Below, one piece after another: positions 34,253 to 42,859 of a stretch of DNA of 64,000 nucleotides. Both the position numbers and the translations under genes were made by a program. Numbering within the stretch: position 1 is the stretch's first letter; each line of letters opens with the position of its first letter. Origin of the DNA: JAGOCV01 sp049445855 (GTDB lineage Bacteria > Pseudomonadota > Gammaproteobacteria > Burkholderiales > Burkholderiaceae_C); contig NZ_JBMSDV010000003.1 in the NCBI RefSeq assembly GCF_049445855.1, positions 124,001 through 188,000 on the forward strand. The letters are read 5' to 3'. Below the pieces are notes generated by a model. That model was given only the letters and a program-made list of their open reading frames with translations. It did no database searches and was not told where the DNA came from.

Positions 34253-35130
34253 GCATCAAGGCACCGCTGGCTGTCTCGGTCACCTCGCACCACAGCCAGA
34301 CGCAGGGAAAACAGGTCCTGATGAAAGCCCTGCACCTGGACGAGATTCCCGGTGCGATGGACCGCATGGGCTGGACCGTGTCGGCCAGGATGATGCGGCG
34401 CTGGTTTGCGAGGCAGCCGGCGTGGGTGATGCCGAGAGATGTCCGCGAAGGGAAGTCAGATCCCCGCCAGTTGAGTCAAGCTCAATACGAAGATCAGCTC
34501 ATCAAGCTGGAGTGGGTTGCCGGATTTCCTCGAACGCATGCCGCGTTCACGGATCTCGTGAGCAACTGGGCGTCGCCTGCAGGCATCGAATTGTTGACGA
34601 CTAGATTGACTGATGCAGGGTGGAAGAACGGGCAACTGCTGCCGTTCGATCTCGGGCGAGGACTGACATCTGGACGCGATCTTGCGGCCGTCTGCCAAGT
34701 GAACGCCAGATCAATCGGCTCCAAGACAGATGTGCTGGACGACCTGTACGGCGCGCTGGGTAAGGCGGTACTGCACGCCGCGGTCGTGGGGCGCACGACC
34801 TTCAATCCCCTGAGTAGGCGAACCACATTTCATCCGGCAAAGCTCGGTGTGTATGTGCGCGACACCTATGACTTCACTGACACTCGCTTCGAAAAACATA
34901 TTCCTCTCGGAATATGGAGTCGTGATCGGTGCTTGAACAAAGCCGAAACAGCGGATTTCGCCCTGCTTACCTCTCCCGGGCAACTGTCGACGAAGTTCCC
35001 CGGCTTTGTGCCCGTGTACAACGACGATTTCCGCCGATGGCAGGCGCATCACAAGACAGGCTCCGACTTTGTTGTCTACTCTGATGTGACATGGACCACG
35101 CGCGATCTCCAACCGATCCTTATCCCATGA
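34249..35130 (+). CDS. DUF6402-like protein, candidate type VI effector
   Basis: Protein of 293 residues that I place in the DUF6402 family from its opening LDEIPGAMDRMGWTVSARMM and RRWFARQPAWVM. DUF6402 proteins are commonly encoded beside PAAR genes; I recall this from family knowledge and cannot verify it here. No signal peptide, membrane segment or known catalytic motif is obvious. It has conserved-looking blocks GRGLTSGRDLAAVCQVNARS and GVYVRDTYDFTDT. It is joined by ATGA overlaps to the PAAR gene before it and a small membrane protein gene after it, so translation is coupled. A toxin, or a PAAR-associated folding or loading factor, would both fit. G+C is clearly lower than in the flagellar genes. 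Confidence 0.65.
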   Translation: MSIKAPLAVSVTSHHSQTQGKQVLMKALHLDEIPGAMDRMGWTVSARMMRRWFARQPAWVMPRDVREGKSDPRQLSQAQYEDQLIKLEWVAGFPRTHAAFTDLVSNWASPAGIELLTTRLTDAGWKNGQLLPFDLGRGLTSGRDLAAVCQVNARSIGSKTDVLDDLYGALGKAVLHAAVVGRTTFNPLSRRTTFHPAKLGVYVRDTYDFTDTRFEKHIPLGIWSRDRCLNKAETADFALLTSPGQLSTKFPGFVPVYNDDFRRWQAHHKTGSDFVVYSDVTWTTRDLQPILIP

Positions 35131-35501
35131 TCAGAAGAATATCAACGACATGGAAGGTGGTGGCCGGGATTTTCCTCGGCATCGCCGTATGCATCTCAAC
35201 CTGGGTCGTCTTCTCTCCCAAAGCGTACGCCACGTTCCTCTACGACGATGTGAGCCCCGACCAACGCTTCCGCCTTGAAACATGGCAAGCGTTCTATTTC
35301 ACCAGTATCGACCATGTCTTCGTGATGCTGTACGACAACAAGACTGGTGCTTTTCTCGGTGAAAGCGATGTCGTGGACCTCATGGGGAGTGGCCAGATTT
35401 TCTGGATACTCGACGAGGATCCATACGTTCGTGTGGGACGTGACATCAAGCTGAAACTGCCACTCAGCGCCACAACTGCGCAACCCAAGCCCCTGTCCTG
35501 A
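35127..35501 (+). CDS. Small membrane-anchored protein, candidate immunity protein (copy 1)
   Basis: Protein of 124 residues with one N-terminal membrane segment (WKVVAGIFLGIAVCISTWVV, about 9-28) and a predicted periplasmic domain. The ATG at 35127 overlaps the stop of the DUF6402-like gene (ATGA), which supports this start over the longer frame beginning at 35091. The segment SPKAYATFLYDDV then FRLETWQAFYFT, DNKTGAFLGESDV matches the next gene, so the two are tandem paralogues. No named family is recognised. Immunity against the neighbouring effector candidate is inferred only from position, size and topology. Confidence 0.6.
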   Translation: MIRRISTTWKVVAGIFLGIAVCISTWVVFSPKAYATFLYDDVSPDQRFRLETWQAFYFTSIDHVFVMLYDNKTGAFLGESDVVDLMGSGQIFWILDEDPYVRVGRDIKLKLPLSATTAQPKPLS

Positions 35502-35514
35502 GTGGGTGATCGAC

Positions 35515-35928
35515 ATGACCAGACAAACATCTGCAGGAGTTATCCTGCTCTCAATTTTCGTGGGTATTGCCCTTTGCGTTTTGACCTGGAATATTTACTC
35601 GCCCAAGGTTTATGCCAGGCTCCTCTACGAGGAAGTCAACCCTGGTCAATGCTTCCGGATGGAACTATGGAGGGCTTTCTACTTTACTGGTCCCGACTAT
35701 GGCTTCGTCAAGCTTCATGACAACAGGACGGGTCTCTTTCTGGCCGAAAGCGATGTCGAACTTCTCCGCGAAAAGAGAAAAGTCTTTTGGTGGCCTGAAG
35801 CGGATCTTTGCCACCGCGCAGGGCGGGATGGTCAACTTGAGATCCCTGACAATCTGCGTCCCAACCATCCGGACACGAAGAAAAAGGCGCCGCGCAGGGC
35901 ATGGCCTTACTGGTGGCCATGGAGTTAG
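35515..35928 (+). CDS. Small membrane-anchored protein, candidate immunity protein (copy 2)
   Basis: Protein of 137 residues, paralogue of the preceding gene. It has an N-terminal membrane segment (GVILLSIFVGIALCVLTWNI) and the shared blocks SPKVYARLLYEEV, FRMELWRAFYFT and DNRTGLFLAESDV. The C-terminus differs: it is basic and ends in a Trp/Pro-rich tail (KKKAPRRAWPYWWPWS). I prefer the ATG at 35515, with GGGTGAT upstream, to the GTG at 35506. It ends 3 bases from the convergent fliA stop, which marks the right border of the low-G+C insertion. Confidence 0.6.
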   Translation: MTRQTSAGVILLSIFVGIALCVLTWNIYSPKVYARLLYEEVNPGQCFRMELWRAFYFTGPDYGFVKLHDNRTGLFLAESDVELLREKRKVFWWPEADLCHRAGRDGQLEIPDNLRPNHPDTKKKAPRRAWPYWWPWS

Positions 35929-35931
35929 TTG

Positions 35932-36645
35932 TCAATGGCTGCGCATCTTCGCGCGCAGCCGCGCGATCGACTGGCTGTGCAGCTGGCACACGCGTGATTC
36001 GGTGACGCCGAGCACGAGCGCGATTTCCTTCAGGTTCATGTCGCGCTCGTAGTACATGCTCATGATCTGCTGCTCGCGCTCGGGCAGGCCCTTGATGGCA
36101 TGCACCAGCGCCTGGCGCAGGCGCTGGTCGCGCAGCACGCTTAGCGGGTCGGCCTCGGCGTCGGCCACGTGGCGGTCGAGGAAGCTGTCGTCCTCCTCGG
36201 TGTTCGCCATGTCTTCCAGATACACGAGTTGAGTGCCGCGCACGCGGCCGAGGAGCGACTGGTATTCGGCCAGGCTCATCTTGAGGTCGGCGGCAATTTC
36301 CGATTCGATCGGCGGGCGACCGAGCTTCTGCTCGAGCCGGTGCACCGCGTGTTCGATGTCCTTCTGGCTCTTGCGCGAGCCGCGGGACATCCAGTCGCCT
36401 TCACGCAGTTCGTCGATCATCGCGCCGCGGATGCGTTGTGAGGCGAACGTCTCGAACTGCACGCCCTGGCTGGCTTCGAAACGCGACAGCGCCTCGGCCA
36501 GCCCGATCATGCCGACCTGCACCAGGTCGTCGAGCTCCACGTTGGGCGGCAGCTTCGCGATCATGTGGTGCGCAAGCCGCTGGACCAGCGGCACGTACTG
36601 CCGGATCATCGCATCGCGGTCGAGTTGGCCCTTCTGGGTGTACAT
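35932..36645 (-). CDS. fliA: Flagellar sigma factor FliA (sigma-28)
   Basis: Sigma-28 for late flagellar genes, 237 residues. Region 2 is clear (YVPLVQRLAHHMIAKLPPNV; LDDLVQVGMIGLAEALSRFE; FETFASQRIRGAMIDELREG), and region 4 helix-turn-helix is at the C-terminus (ILGVTESRVCQLHSQSIARL-type, here LVLGVTESRVCQLHSQS). It is inhibited by FlgM (32316-32636). It is the last gene of the flhB-A-F run, 14 bases after flhF. FliA-type promoters are seen before motA, fliC and flgM. Confidence 0.97.
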   Translation of the reverse strand: MYTQKGQLDRDAMIRQYVPLVQRLAHHMIAKLPPNVELDDLVQVGMIGLAEALSRFEASQGVQFETFASQRIRGAMIDELREGDWMSRGSRKSQKDIEHAVHRLEQKLGRPPIESEIAADLKMSLAEYQSLLGRVRGTQLVYLEDMANTEEDDSFLDRHVADAEADPLSVLRDQRLRQALVHAIKGLPEREQQIMSMYYERDMNLKEIALVLGVTESRVCQLHSQSIARLRAKMRSH

Positions 36646-36659
36646 CGACGTGTCCCCGT

Positions 36660-38471
36660 TCAGGCCCGTGCGGCTTCCGCGCGTTGCGGCGCATTGGCTG
36701 CGTCGTCGGGCGAGAAGAAGAAGTTGAGGTCGGCCGCGCGCGGATCGAACGCCGAGCGCGCCGGTGCGCGCATCGACTGGCTGATCAGCGTGGCCGAGTC
36801 GGCGGCGTTCCAGTCTTCCGGCACGCGCTGGCCGTTGGTCACGCCGCGCAGCACGAACTGGTGGCGGATCAGCGTGTCCAGCGCCGGGCCGAGCTTCACG
36901 GCCTCGTCGATTTTGGAGAGGATCGCGTTCTGCGTGCCGCTGCCCTTGAACGACGAGAGCACGTGGTCGAGCGTGTCGCCATGGCTGCCGGCGTTGAGCA
37001 CGACGACGCGGTTCACGCCGGGCAGGTCCAGCGTGTCGAGCATGCCGCGCATGCGCGGGTCGGTCGGCGCGACGCCGGAGGTGTCGATCAGCACCATGTG
37101 GCGATTGGAGAAGAGGTTCAGCAACTCCTGCAGCGCGGCGCGGTCATGCGCCTGGTGCGCGACGATGCCGAACTGCCTTGCATGCGCGCGCAACTGTTCG
37201 TGCGCGGCGATGCGCCAGGTGTCCAGCGTGATCAGGCCGACGCTCGCGTTGCCGTGCTCGCGTGCGCACAGGCCGGCGAGCTTGGCGACCGTGGTCGTCT
37301 TGCCCACACCGGTCGCGCCGACGAGGGCGAATACGCCGCCTTCGTCCAGCATGCGGTGGCCGGGTTCGTCGGTGCGCAGGTTGCGCTGCAGCGTGCCGGT
37401 GAGCCAGCGGACGGCGGCGGCAGGCGCGGTGCCTTCGGGCAGGTGCTCGAGCACCGTGCGCGCCAGCGTCGGCGAGAAGCCGGCGCGGATCAGCTTGAGC
37501 ATGAGGTTGGCGCGGATCGGGTCCTGGCGCGTTTCGCCGAGCCAGGCGAGTGTGTTGAAGCGCTCGTCGATCATGGCCTTCATGGCCTGCAGTTCATCGA
37601 CGATGCCCTGCGACTTGGCTTCGGATTCGGCGGCGGTTTCGACTGTTGCAGCGACGGCTGCGGCGACCGGTGCCACCATAGCTTGGGCGACCGGAGCGGG
37701 TTGTGCAACCGGTGCAACCTGCACAACGGGCTGCTCGACGACGGCCGGCGCAGCAACAGCAACGGCCACGGGAGCAACCACAGGAGCTGCGACAGGCGCA
37801 ACGGCTTGCACGGGGGCGACCTGCGCAGGGGCAGCAGGTGCAACTTGCACGGGCGCGGGCTGCACGGGTTCGGGTGGGACGGCTTGCAGCAGCAGGCTGG
37901 GGTCGATGCGCGGGAACATGTCGAGCGCGGGATCCATCTGCAGTTCGCCGCGGGGTTCGAAGCGCGGTTCCGCGCGGGGCTCCACGCGGGGTTCGGCGCG
38001 GGCATCCATGGGCGGCGCGAACTGGAAGGCCGCCGGGATGGCGGGTTGCGCCTGCTTCGGGGCCAGCAGTTGTGCCTGCACTGCCTGACTTGCGGCCTGC
38101 ACGGTCTGCATGGCCTCGTGGCGGCGGCGCAGCATGCGTTCGCGCACATAGTCCTGGAACGAGAGCGTGCTCATCGCCAGTTGTTCCGTGTCCTTCGCGA
38201 CAGCAGCCGCGGTGGAAACGGGTGCGGGCTTCGCTTCCTTGCGGGGCTGGCGGCGGGCTTCCTGGCGCGCCGCTTCTTCTTCCTGGCGGGCCTGTTCCTG
38301 GGCCGCGGCCTGAGCGTCGAGTTCAGCCAGCGTCTCTTCACCCGTGGCCATGACTTCGACGCCGTTCGTCGTGGGACGGTTGGACAGGATGAGCGTGCCT
38401 TCGCCGAAGACGGCACGCGCCTTGGCGAGTGCTTCGCGGGAAGTGGGGGCGGTAAAGCGCTGGATGTTCAT
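36660..38471 (-). CDS. flhF: Flagellar SRP-like GTPase FlhF
   Basis: SRP-type GTPase that helps position the flagellum or insert early components, 603 residues, longer than most FlhF proteins. The N-terminal B domain is NIQRFTAPTSREALAKARAV. A long linker (about 145-280) is very rich in Ala, Pro and Val and includes EPR repeats near 160-175. The NG domain has the P-loop GATGVGKT at 385-392 and LIDTSGVAPTDPR further on. It overlaps flhA by an ATGA junction. Its usual antagonist FlhG/FleN is not encoded between flhF and fliA. Confidence 0.95.
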   Translation of the reverse strand: MNIQRFTAPTSREALAKARAVFGEGTLILSNRPTTNGVEVMATGEETLAELDAQAAAQEQARQEEEAARQEARRQPRKEAKPAPVSTAAAVAKDTEQLAMSTLSFQDYVRERMLRRRHEAMQTVQAASQAVQAQLLAPKQAQPAIPAAFQFAPPMDARAEPRVEPRAEPRFEPRGELQMDPALDMFPRIDPSLLLQAVPPEPVQPAPVQVAPAAPAQVAPVQAVAPVAAPVVAPVAVAVAAPAVVEQPVVQVAPVAQPAPVAQAMVAPVAAAVAATVETAAESEAKSQGIVDELQAMKAMIDERFNTLAWLGETRQDPIRANLMLKLIRAGFSPTLARTVLEHLPEGTAPAAAVRWLTGTLQRNLRTDEPGHRMLDEGGVFALVGATGVGKTTTVAKLAGLCAREHGNASVGLITLDTWRIAAHEQLRAHARQFGIVAHQAHDRAALQELLNLFSNRHMVLIDTSGVAPTDPRMRGMLDTLDLPGVNRVVVLNAGSHGDTLDHVLSSFKGSGTQNAILSKIDEAVKLGPALDTLIRHQFVLRGVTNGQRVPEDWNAADSATLISQSMRAPARSAFDPRAADLNFFFSPDDAANAPQRAEAARA

Positions 38472-40546
38472 GTGGCTGCACCTTTAAGAATGGGGCCAAT
38501 GCGGATGGAATGGGTTTCGGGGATCTCGCTGTGCGCCAGCACCTGCAGGCGCGGGGCGACACGCCGCACGAGGCGGGCGACGGAATTGCGGATGACGTCG
38601 GGCACCAGCAGGCAGGCGGGCATGCCGCGCTCTTCCTGCTTCATCGCCACTTCGGCGGCGCTGCGCGACAGCAGGTCGGCAACACCCGGATCGAGCGCGG
38701 GGCCGGAAGGGTTGGCCAGCGCCTGTACCAGCAGGCGTTCGAGGCCGGGTTCGATGGCGATCACATCGAGTTCGCGCGTGGGGCCGTAGATCTGCTGCAC
38801 GATCGCCGGCGCCAGCGCAATGCGCACGCGGCGCGCCAGTTCGATCGGGTCGGTCGTGGTCGGTGCGTTTTCTGCGAGCGACTCGACGATGGTGCGCATG
38901 TCGCGGATGTTCACGCCTTCTTCCAGCAGCAGTTGCAGCACCTTCTGGAAGATCGCGACCGAGATGACCTTGGGCACCACTTCCTCGATGAGCTTGGGCG
39001 CCATGCGGCTGACGTGTTCCACCAGTTGTTGCGTCTCGGTGCGGCTGAGCAGGCGCGCGGCCTGCACCTGCATCACATGCGACAGGTGCGTGGCCAGCAC
39101 GGTTTCGGAATCGACCACGGTGTAGCCGGCCATCTGCGCGGCTTCCTTCTGGCGTTCCTCGATCCAGTGGGCGGGCAGGTCGAAGGCCGGGTCGCGCGTG
39201 GGCGTGCCGATCAGCGGCGTGGTGATGCCGCCCGGGTTGATGGCCATGAACATGCCGGGGAAAGCTTCGCCGTCGCCCACCACCACGCCACGCAGCGTGA
39301 TGCGGTAGCCGCTCGGCTTCAGGTCCAGGTTGTCGCGCACATGCACGGCCGGCGGCAGGAAGCCCACGTCCTGCGCGAACTTGCGGCGCACGCCCTTGAT
39401 GCGCGCGAGCAGGTCGCCCTGGCGGTTCTTGTCCACCAGCGTGATGAGGCGGTAGCCGAGTTCGAGCCCCAGCAGGTCCACCGGCTGCAAATCGTTCCAG
39501 CTCGCTTCGCCATCGGGAGCGGGCGGGGGCAGCACTTCGGCCTTCGGGTCCGGCTTGGGGCGCTTGTGCAGCCACCAGGCGGCGTAGCCGAAGATGGCGG
39601 CCATCGTCAGGAAGACGATGTGCGGCATGCCGGGAATCACGCCCAGCAGCGCGAGGATGCCGGCGGTGAGGCCCAGCACGCGCGGCGAGGCGAACAGCTG
39701 GCCGACGATCTGGCGGCCGACGTCGTGTTCCTTGCCCACGCGCGAAATCACCATGGCCGCGGCGACCGAGATCAGCAGGCCGGGAATCTGCGCCACGAGC
39801 GCGTCACCCACGGCCAGCAGGATGTAGCTGTTGGCGGCTTCGCCGGCCGACAGGCCGTGTTGCAGCATGCCCACGGTGAAGCCGCCGACGATGCAGATCA
39901 CCAGGATCAGGATGCCGGCGATCGCATCGCCACGCACGAACTTGGACGCGCCGTCCATCGAGCCGAAGAAGTTCGCTTCTTCCCCGATTTCCGAGCGGCG
40001 CTTGCGGGCTTCCTTCTCGTCGATGTTGCCGGCGCTCAGGTCGGCATCCACCGCCATCTGCTTGCCGGGCATCGCGTCCAGGGTGAAGCGCGCCGACACT
40101 TCGGCAATGCGCTCCGCGCCCTTGGTCACCACGACGAAGTTGATGACGACGAGGATGGAGAAAACGATCAGGCCGACCGCGAAGTTGCCGCCGATCAGGA
40201 AGTGGCCGAAGGCCTCGATCACCGCGCCGGCCGCGCCCGGGCCGGTGTGGCCTTCGAGCAGCACCACGCGGGTGGATGCCACGTTGAGCGACAGGCGCAT
40301 CAGCGTGGTGAGCAGCAGCACGGACGGGAAGGCCGCAAAGTCGAGCGGGCGCACCATGTAGGCGGCCACCATCATCACCATCAGCGCGACGGCGATGTTG
40401 AGCGTGAAGAAGGCGTCCAGCAGCCACGGCGGAATCGGCAGCACCATCAGCGCGAGGATGGTCACCACCAGCAGCGGCGCGGCGATGCCGCCGATCACCC
40501 GGCCGTTGCGGCCGAGCCATTGCTGTGCGGAAGCCAGCGCGCTCAT
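38468..40546 (-). CDS. flhA: Flagellar export gate protein FlhA
   Basis: Integral membrane component of the flagellar type III export gate, 692 residues, normal FlhA length. About eight membrane segments occupy residues 20-320, and the conserved cytosolic FHIPEP-type loop is represented by RFTLDAMPGKQMAVDADLSA and KRRSEIGEEANFFGSMDGAS. The C-terminal cytosolic domain forms the nonameric docking ring for substrates. It overlaps flhB at its start and flhF at its end, both by ATGA, so the three genes are translationally coupled. Confidence 0.97.
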   Translation of the reverse strand: MSALASAQQWLGRNGRVIGGIAAPLLVVTILALMVLPIPPWLLDAFFTLNIAVALMVMMVAAYMVRPLDFAAFPSVLLLTTLMRLSLNVASTRVVLLEGHTGPGAAGAVIEAFGHFLIGGNFAVGLIVFSILVVINFVVVTKGAERIAEVSARFTLDAMPGKQMAVDADLSAGNIDEKEARKRRSEIGEEANFFGSMDGASKFVRGDAIAGILILVICIVGGFTVGMLQHGLSAGEAANSYILLAVGDALVAQIPGLLISVAAAMVISRVGKEHDVGRQIVGQLFASPRVLGLTAGILALLGVIPGMPHIVFLTMAAIFGYAAWWLHKRPKPDPKAEVLPPPAPDGEASWNDLQPVDLLGLELGYRLITLVDKNRQGDLLARIKGVRRKFAQDVGFLPPAVHVRDNLDLKPSGYRITLRGVVVGDGEAFPGMFMAINPGGITTPLIGTPTRDPAFDLPAHWIEERQKEAAQMAGYTVVDSETVLATHLSHVMQVQAARLLSRTETQQLVEHVSRMAPKLIEEVVPKVISVAIFQKVLQLLLEEGVNIRDMRTIVESLAENAPTTTDPIELARRVRIALAPAIVQQIYGPTRELDVIAIEPGLERLLVQALANPSGPALDPGVADLLSRSAAEVAMKQEERGMPACLLVPDVIRNSVARLVRRVAPRLQVLAHSEIPETHSIRIGPILKGAAT

Positions 40547-41712
40547 GCGACGTCTCCTTGAGCCGATGCAGCGGCGATCTTCTTGTGGAGCGGATCGAGC
40601 TCCGGCGGCACGAAGGTCTCAGGCGGCTCGCCCGGGTAGGCGCCCTGGCCGCGCAGCGCGGCCTTCAGGCGGTACACATAAGCCAGCACCTGCGCGACGG
40701 CGGTGTACAGGCTCGTGGGAATCGGCTGGTCGATCTCTGCGTGGGCGTAGAGCGCACGCGCGAGCATCGGCGACTGGATGACGGGGATGTCGTGCGCCTT
40801 CGCGATGTCGCGGATCTTCATGGCCAGCAGGTCGGCGCCCTTGGAGATGACCTGCGGCGCGCTCATGGTCTGGTCGTCGTAGCGCAGCGCCACGGCGAAG
40901 TGGGTCGGGTTCATCAGGATGAAGTCGGCGCGCGGCACGGCGGTCACGCTGGCGCGCTGGGAGATTTCGCGTTGCGTGCTGCGCTGCTTGCTCTTGAGCT
41001 GCGGGTTGCCGTCCGATTCCTTGTGTTCCTGCTTCAGTTCCTGGTGCGACATGCGCAGTTTCGCGCGGTGGAAATACAGCTGCAGCGGCACGTCGATCAC
41101 CGCGGCCGCCACCACCACGAGCAGCAGCAGGCCGACACCCGAGACCAGCCAGTCGGCCAGCTGGCGGATGGCTGCCGGCGACGGCTGCAGCACCAGTGCA
41201 GCGACAGACGACAGCGAGTTCGACACGAAGACCCAGCCGAGCGCACCGATGGCGAGGGCCATGAACACCAGCTTCACGACGTTGGCGAGTTGCTGCTTGG
41301 AGAAAAGGTTGGACAGGCCCGACAGCGGGTTGATGCGGTTCAGGTCGGGCGTGATGGGCTTGGTGCTGGCGATCCAGCCGCCGGCGGCCACGGTGCTCAC
41401 GATGGCGGCGGTGATCACCAGAGCGGCGAACGCGGCGGCGATCATCAAGCCGGTCATCGCCATGCCCTGCAAGCGCTTGACCATGTCGCCGGGCTGCGCG
41501 AGTGTTGTCGCATCGAACGCGAACTGCTCGACGATGCCCTGATGGAAGGTGTTCATCATCCAGGGCGCCAGCAGCATCACGCCGATCGCGCCCGTGCCGA
41601 GAACTGCCAGGTGTGACAGGTCGCGCGAACGCGCGGCCTGCCCGTCCTTGCGGGCCTGCAGCAGCTTGCGGGCCGATGCGGGCAACTGGCGATCTTGACT
41701 GTTGGACTCCAT
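40543..41712 (-). CDS. flhB: Flagellar export switch protein FlhB
   Basis: Export-gate protein that switches substrate class from rod/hook to filament, 389 residues. It has four membrane segments, then the cytosolic domain with the autocleavage site NPTH at 268-271 (FILMNPTHFAVALRYD). FliK (54889-56274) triggers the switch. It is the first gene of flhB-A-F-fliA and ends in an ATGA overlap with flhA. The 91-base gap before it contains a GGGG/CCCC hairpin and could hold its promoter. Confidence 0.97.
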   Translation of the reverse strand: MESNSQDRQLPASARKLLQARKDGQAARSRDLSHLAVLGTGAIGVMLLAPWMMNTFHQGIVEQFAFDATTLAQPGDMVKRLQGMAMTGLMIAAAFAALVITAAIVSTVAAGGWIASTKPITPDLNRINPLSGLSNLFSKQQLANVVKLVFMALAIGALGWVFVSNSLSSVAALVLQPSPAAIRQLADWLVSGVGLLLLVVVAAAVIDVPLQLYFHRAKLRMSHQELKQEHKESDGNPQLKSKQRSTQREISQRASVTAVPRADFILMNPTHFAVALRYDDQTMSAPQVISKGADLLAMKIRDIAKAHDIPVIQSPMLARALYAHAEIDQPIPTSLYTAVAQVLAYVYRLKAALRGQGAYPGEPPETFVPPELDPLHKKIAAASAQGDVA

Positions 41713-41803
41713 GGCTCAATGGCGGTGAATGTCCAACGATTGTCGGGAATGGCCCTTCGCGCTAAAGGCCGATAAGAGGGGTGCAAAGCCCCTATTTCGG
41801 GTA

Positions 41804-42853
41804 TCAGGGACGGGAAAGCGGCGCCGGCGCGTTGCGCGCGGCTTCGCCGGCCACCACATTCGGCGTGGCGGGCGTGACGGCGGGTACCACGGCGGGTGCC
41901 TGCGGTACGGGCGGCGCGACGTCGCCACCGTTGGCGATGGGCTGGCCGCCCAGGGTCTGCAATGCGGCGTTGGGCGTCATGCGCGGAAAGCCCATCAGGC
42001 GTTCCTCGGCTTCACGCGTCATCACCGTGATGCTGATGCGCCGGTTGATCGGCGCGAGCGGATGCGCCGGGTCGATCAAATCGCTGGCCGCCAGGCCGAC
42101 GACGCGCATGAGCTTGTCGTCCGGCATGCCGGCGGCCACCAGTTCGCGCCGCGATGCGTTCGCACGGTCGGCCGACAGTTCCCAGTTCGAGTAACCACGG
42201 ACACCGTTGCCGTAGGGCGCGGCGTCGGTGTGCCCGGCCAGCGTGACGCGGTTCTCGATGCCGTTGAGCGCGGTGCCGATCTCGTGGAGGATGTCGCGCA
42301 TGTAGGGTTTCACCATGGCCGCACCGGTGTCGAACATCGGGCGGTTCTGGTCGTCCACGATCTGCACCATCAGGCCGTCGGGCGTCACGTCCAGGCGGAT
42401 CTGCGAGCGGTACTCCGACAGCTTGGGGCTGTCGCGGATCAGCACTTCGATCTTCTGGCGCAGGTTCGAGATGCGGCGAGCATCCTGCCGCGCCACTTCC
42501 GCGCGCGCGGCTTCGTCACTGATGCGGCGCGCCGATTTCTCGTTGCCGTCGGTCTTGTGCACCTGGCCGGTCGAGCGCGTCAAGTCCGTACCGCCGCCGG
42601 GCACGACGCTGGAGCTGTTGCCCGCGCCGTTGCCGCCACCCAGCGCCACCTGCAGCGGCGAATTGAAGTACGAGGCAATGCCCTGCAGTTCGCCCTTGGT
42701 GGTGGAACCCAGCAGCCACATCAGCAGGAAGAAAGCCATCATGGCCGTCACGAAGTCGGCATAGGCGATCTTCCACGCACCGCCGTGCGCGGCGTGCGCG
42801 GTCTTCTTGACCTTCTTGACGATGATGGGCTGTAGCTTCTTGGCGGTCGCCAT
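41804..42853 (-). CDS. motB: Flagellar motor stator protein MotB
   Basis: Proton-channel stator subunit anchored to peptidoglycan, 349 residues. One membrane segment follows WKIAYADFVTAMMAFFLLMW, with the essential proton-binding Asp at residue 33 (YADF). The C-terminal OmpA-like domain has LAGHTDAAPYGNGVRGYSNW and ELSADRANASRRELVAAGM. The last 60 residues are a Pro/Ala-rich tail. It starts 6 bases after motA. The polar residue pattern suggests a proton rather than sodium motor, but that is inference. Confidence 0.97.
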   Translation of the reverse strand: MATAKKLQPIIVKKVKKTAHAAHGGAWKIAYADFVTAMMAFFLLMWLLGSTTKGELQGIASYFNSPLQVALGGGNGAGNSSSVVPGGGTDLTRSTGQVHKTDGNEKSARRISDEAARAEVARQDARRISNLRQKIEVLIRDSPKLSEYRSQIRLDVTPDGLMVQIVDDQNRPMFDTGAAMVKPYMRDILHEIGTALNGIENRVTLAGHTDAAPYGNGVRGYSNWELSADRANASRRELVAAGMPDDKLMRVVGLAASDLIDPAHPLAPINRRISITVMTREAEERLMGFPRMTPNAALQTLGGQPIANGGDVAPPVPQAPAVVPAVTPATPNVVAGEAARNAPAPLSRP

Positions 42854-42859
42854 GGCCGG

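Noticed and set aside
37948..38010. Short EPR-type repeats in flhF, considered as a possible CRISPR or insertion trace.
   Set aside because: They are in-frame codon repeats (EPR with one variable residue) in a flexible linker; there are no spacers or constant-length repeats.
36438..38789. Long plus-strand open frame opposite fliA and flhF.
   Set aside because: It is a shadow of flhF; the repetitive Gly/Cys/Asn-rich stretch mirrors the Ala/Pro/Val linker of FlhF.
41768..41775. GCCGATAA on the plus strand between flhB and motB, resembling a FliA -10 box.
   Set aside because: The -35 position reads AATGGCCC, which does not match, and the transcript would be antisense to motB.
41775..41795. AGGGG/CCCCT hairpin between motB and flhB, considered as a terminator.
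   Set aside because: The stem is only 5 bases with a 7-base loop and no T-run on either strand; listed here only as a weak structure.
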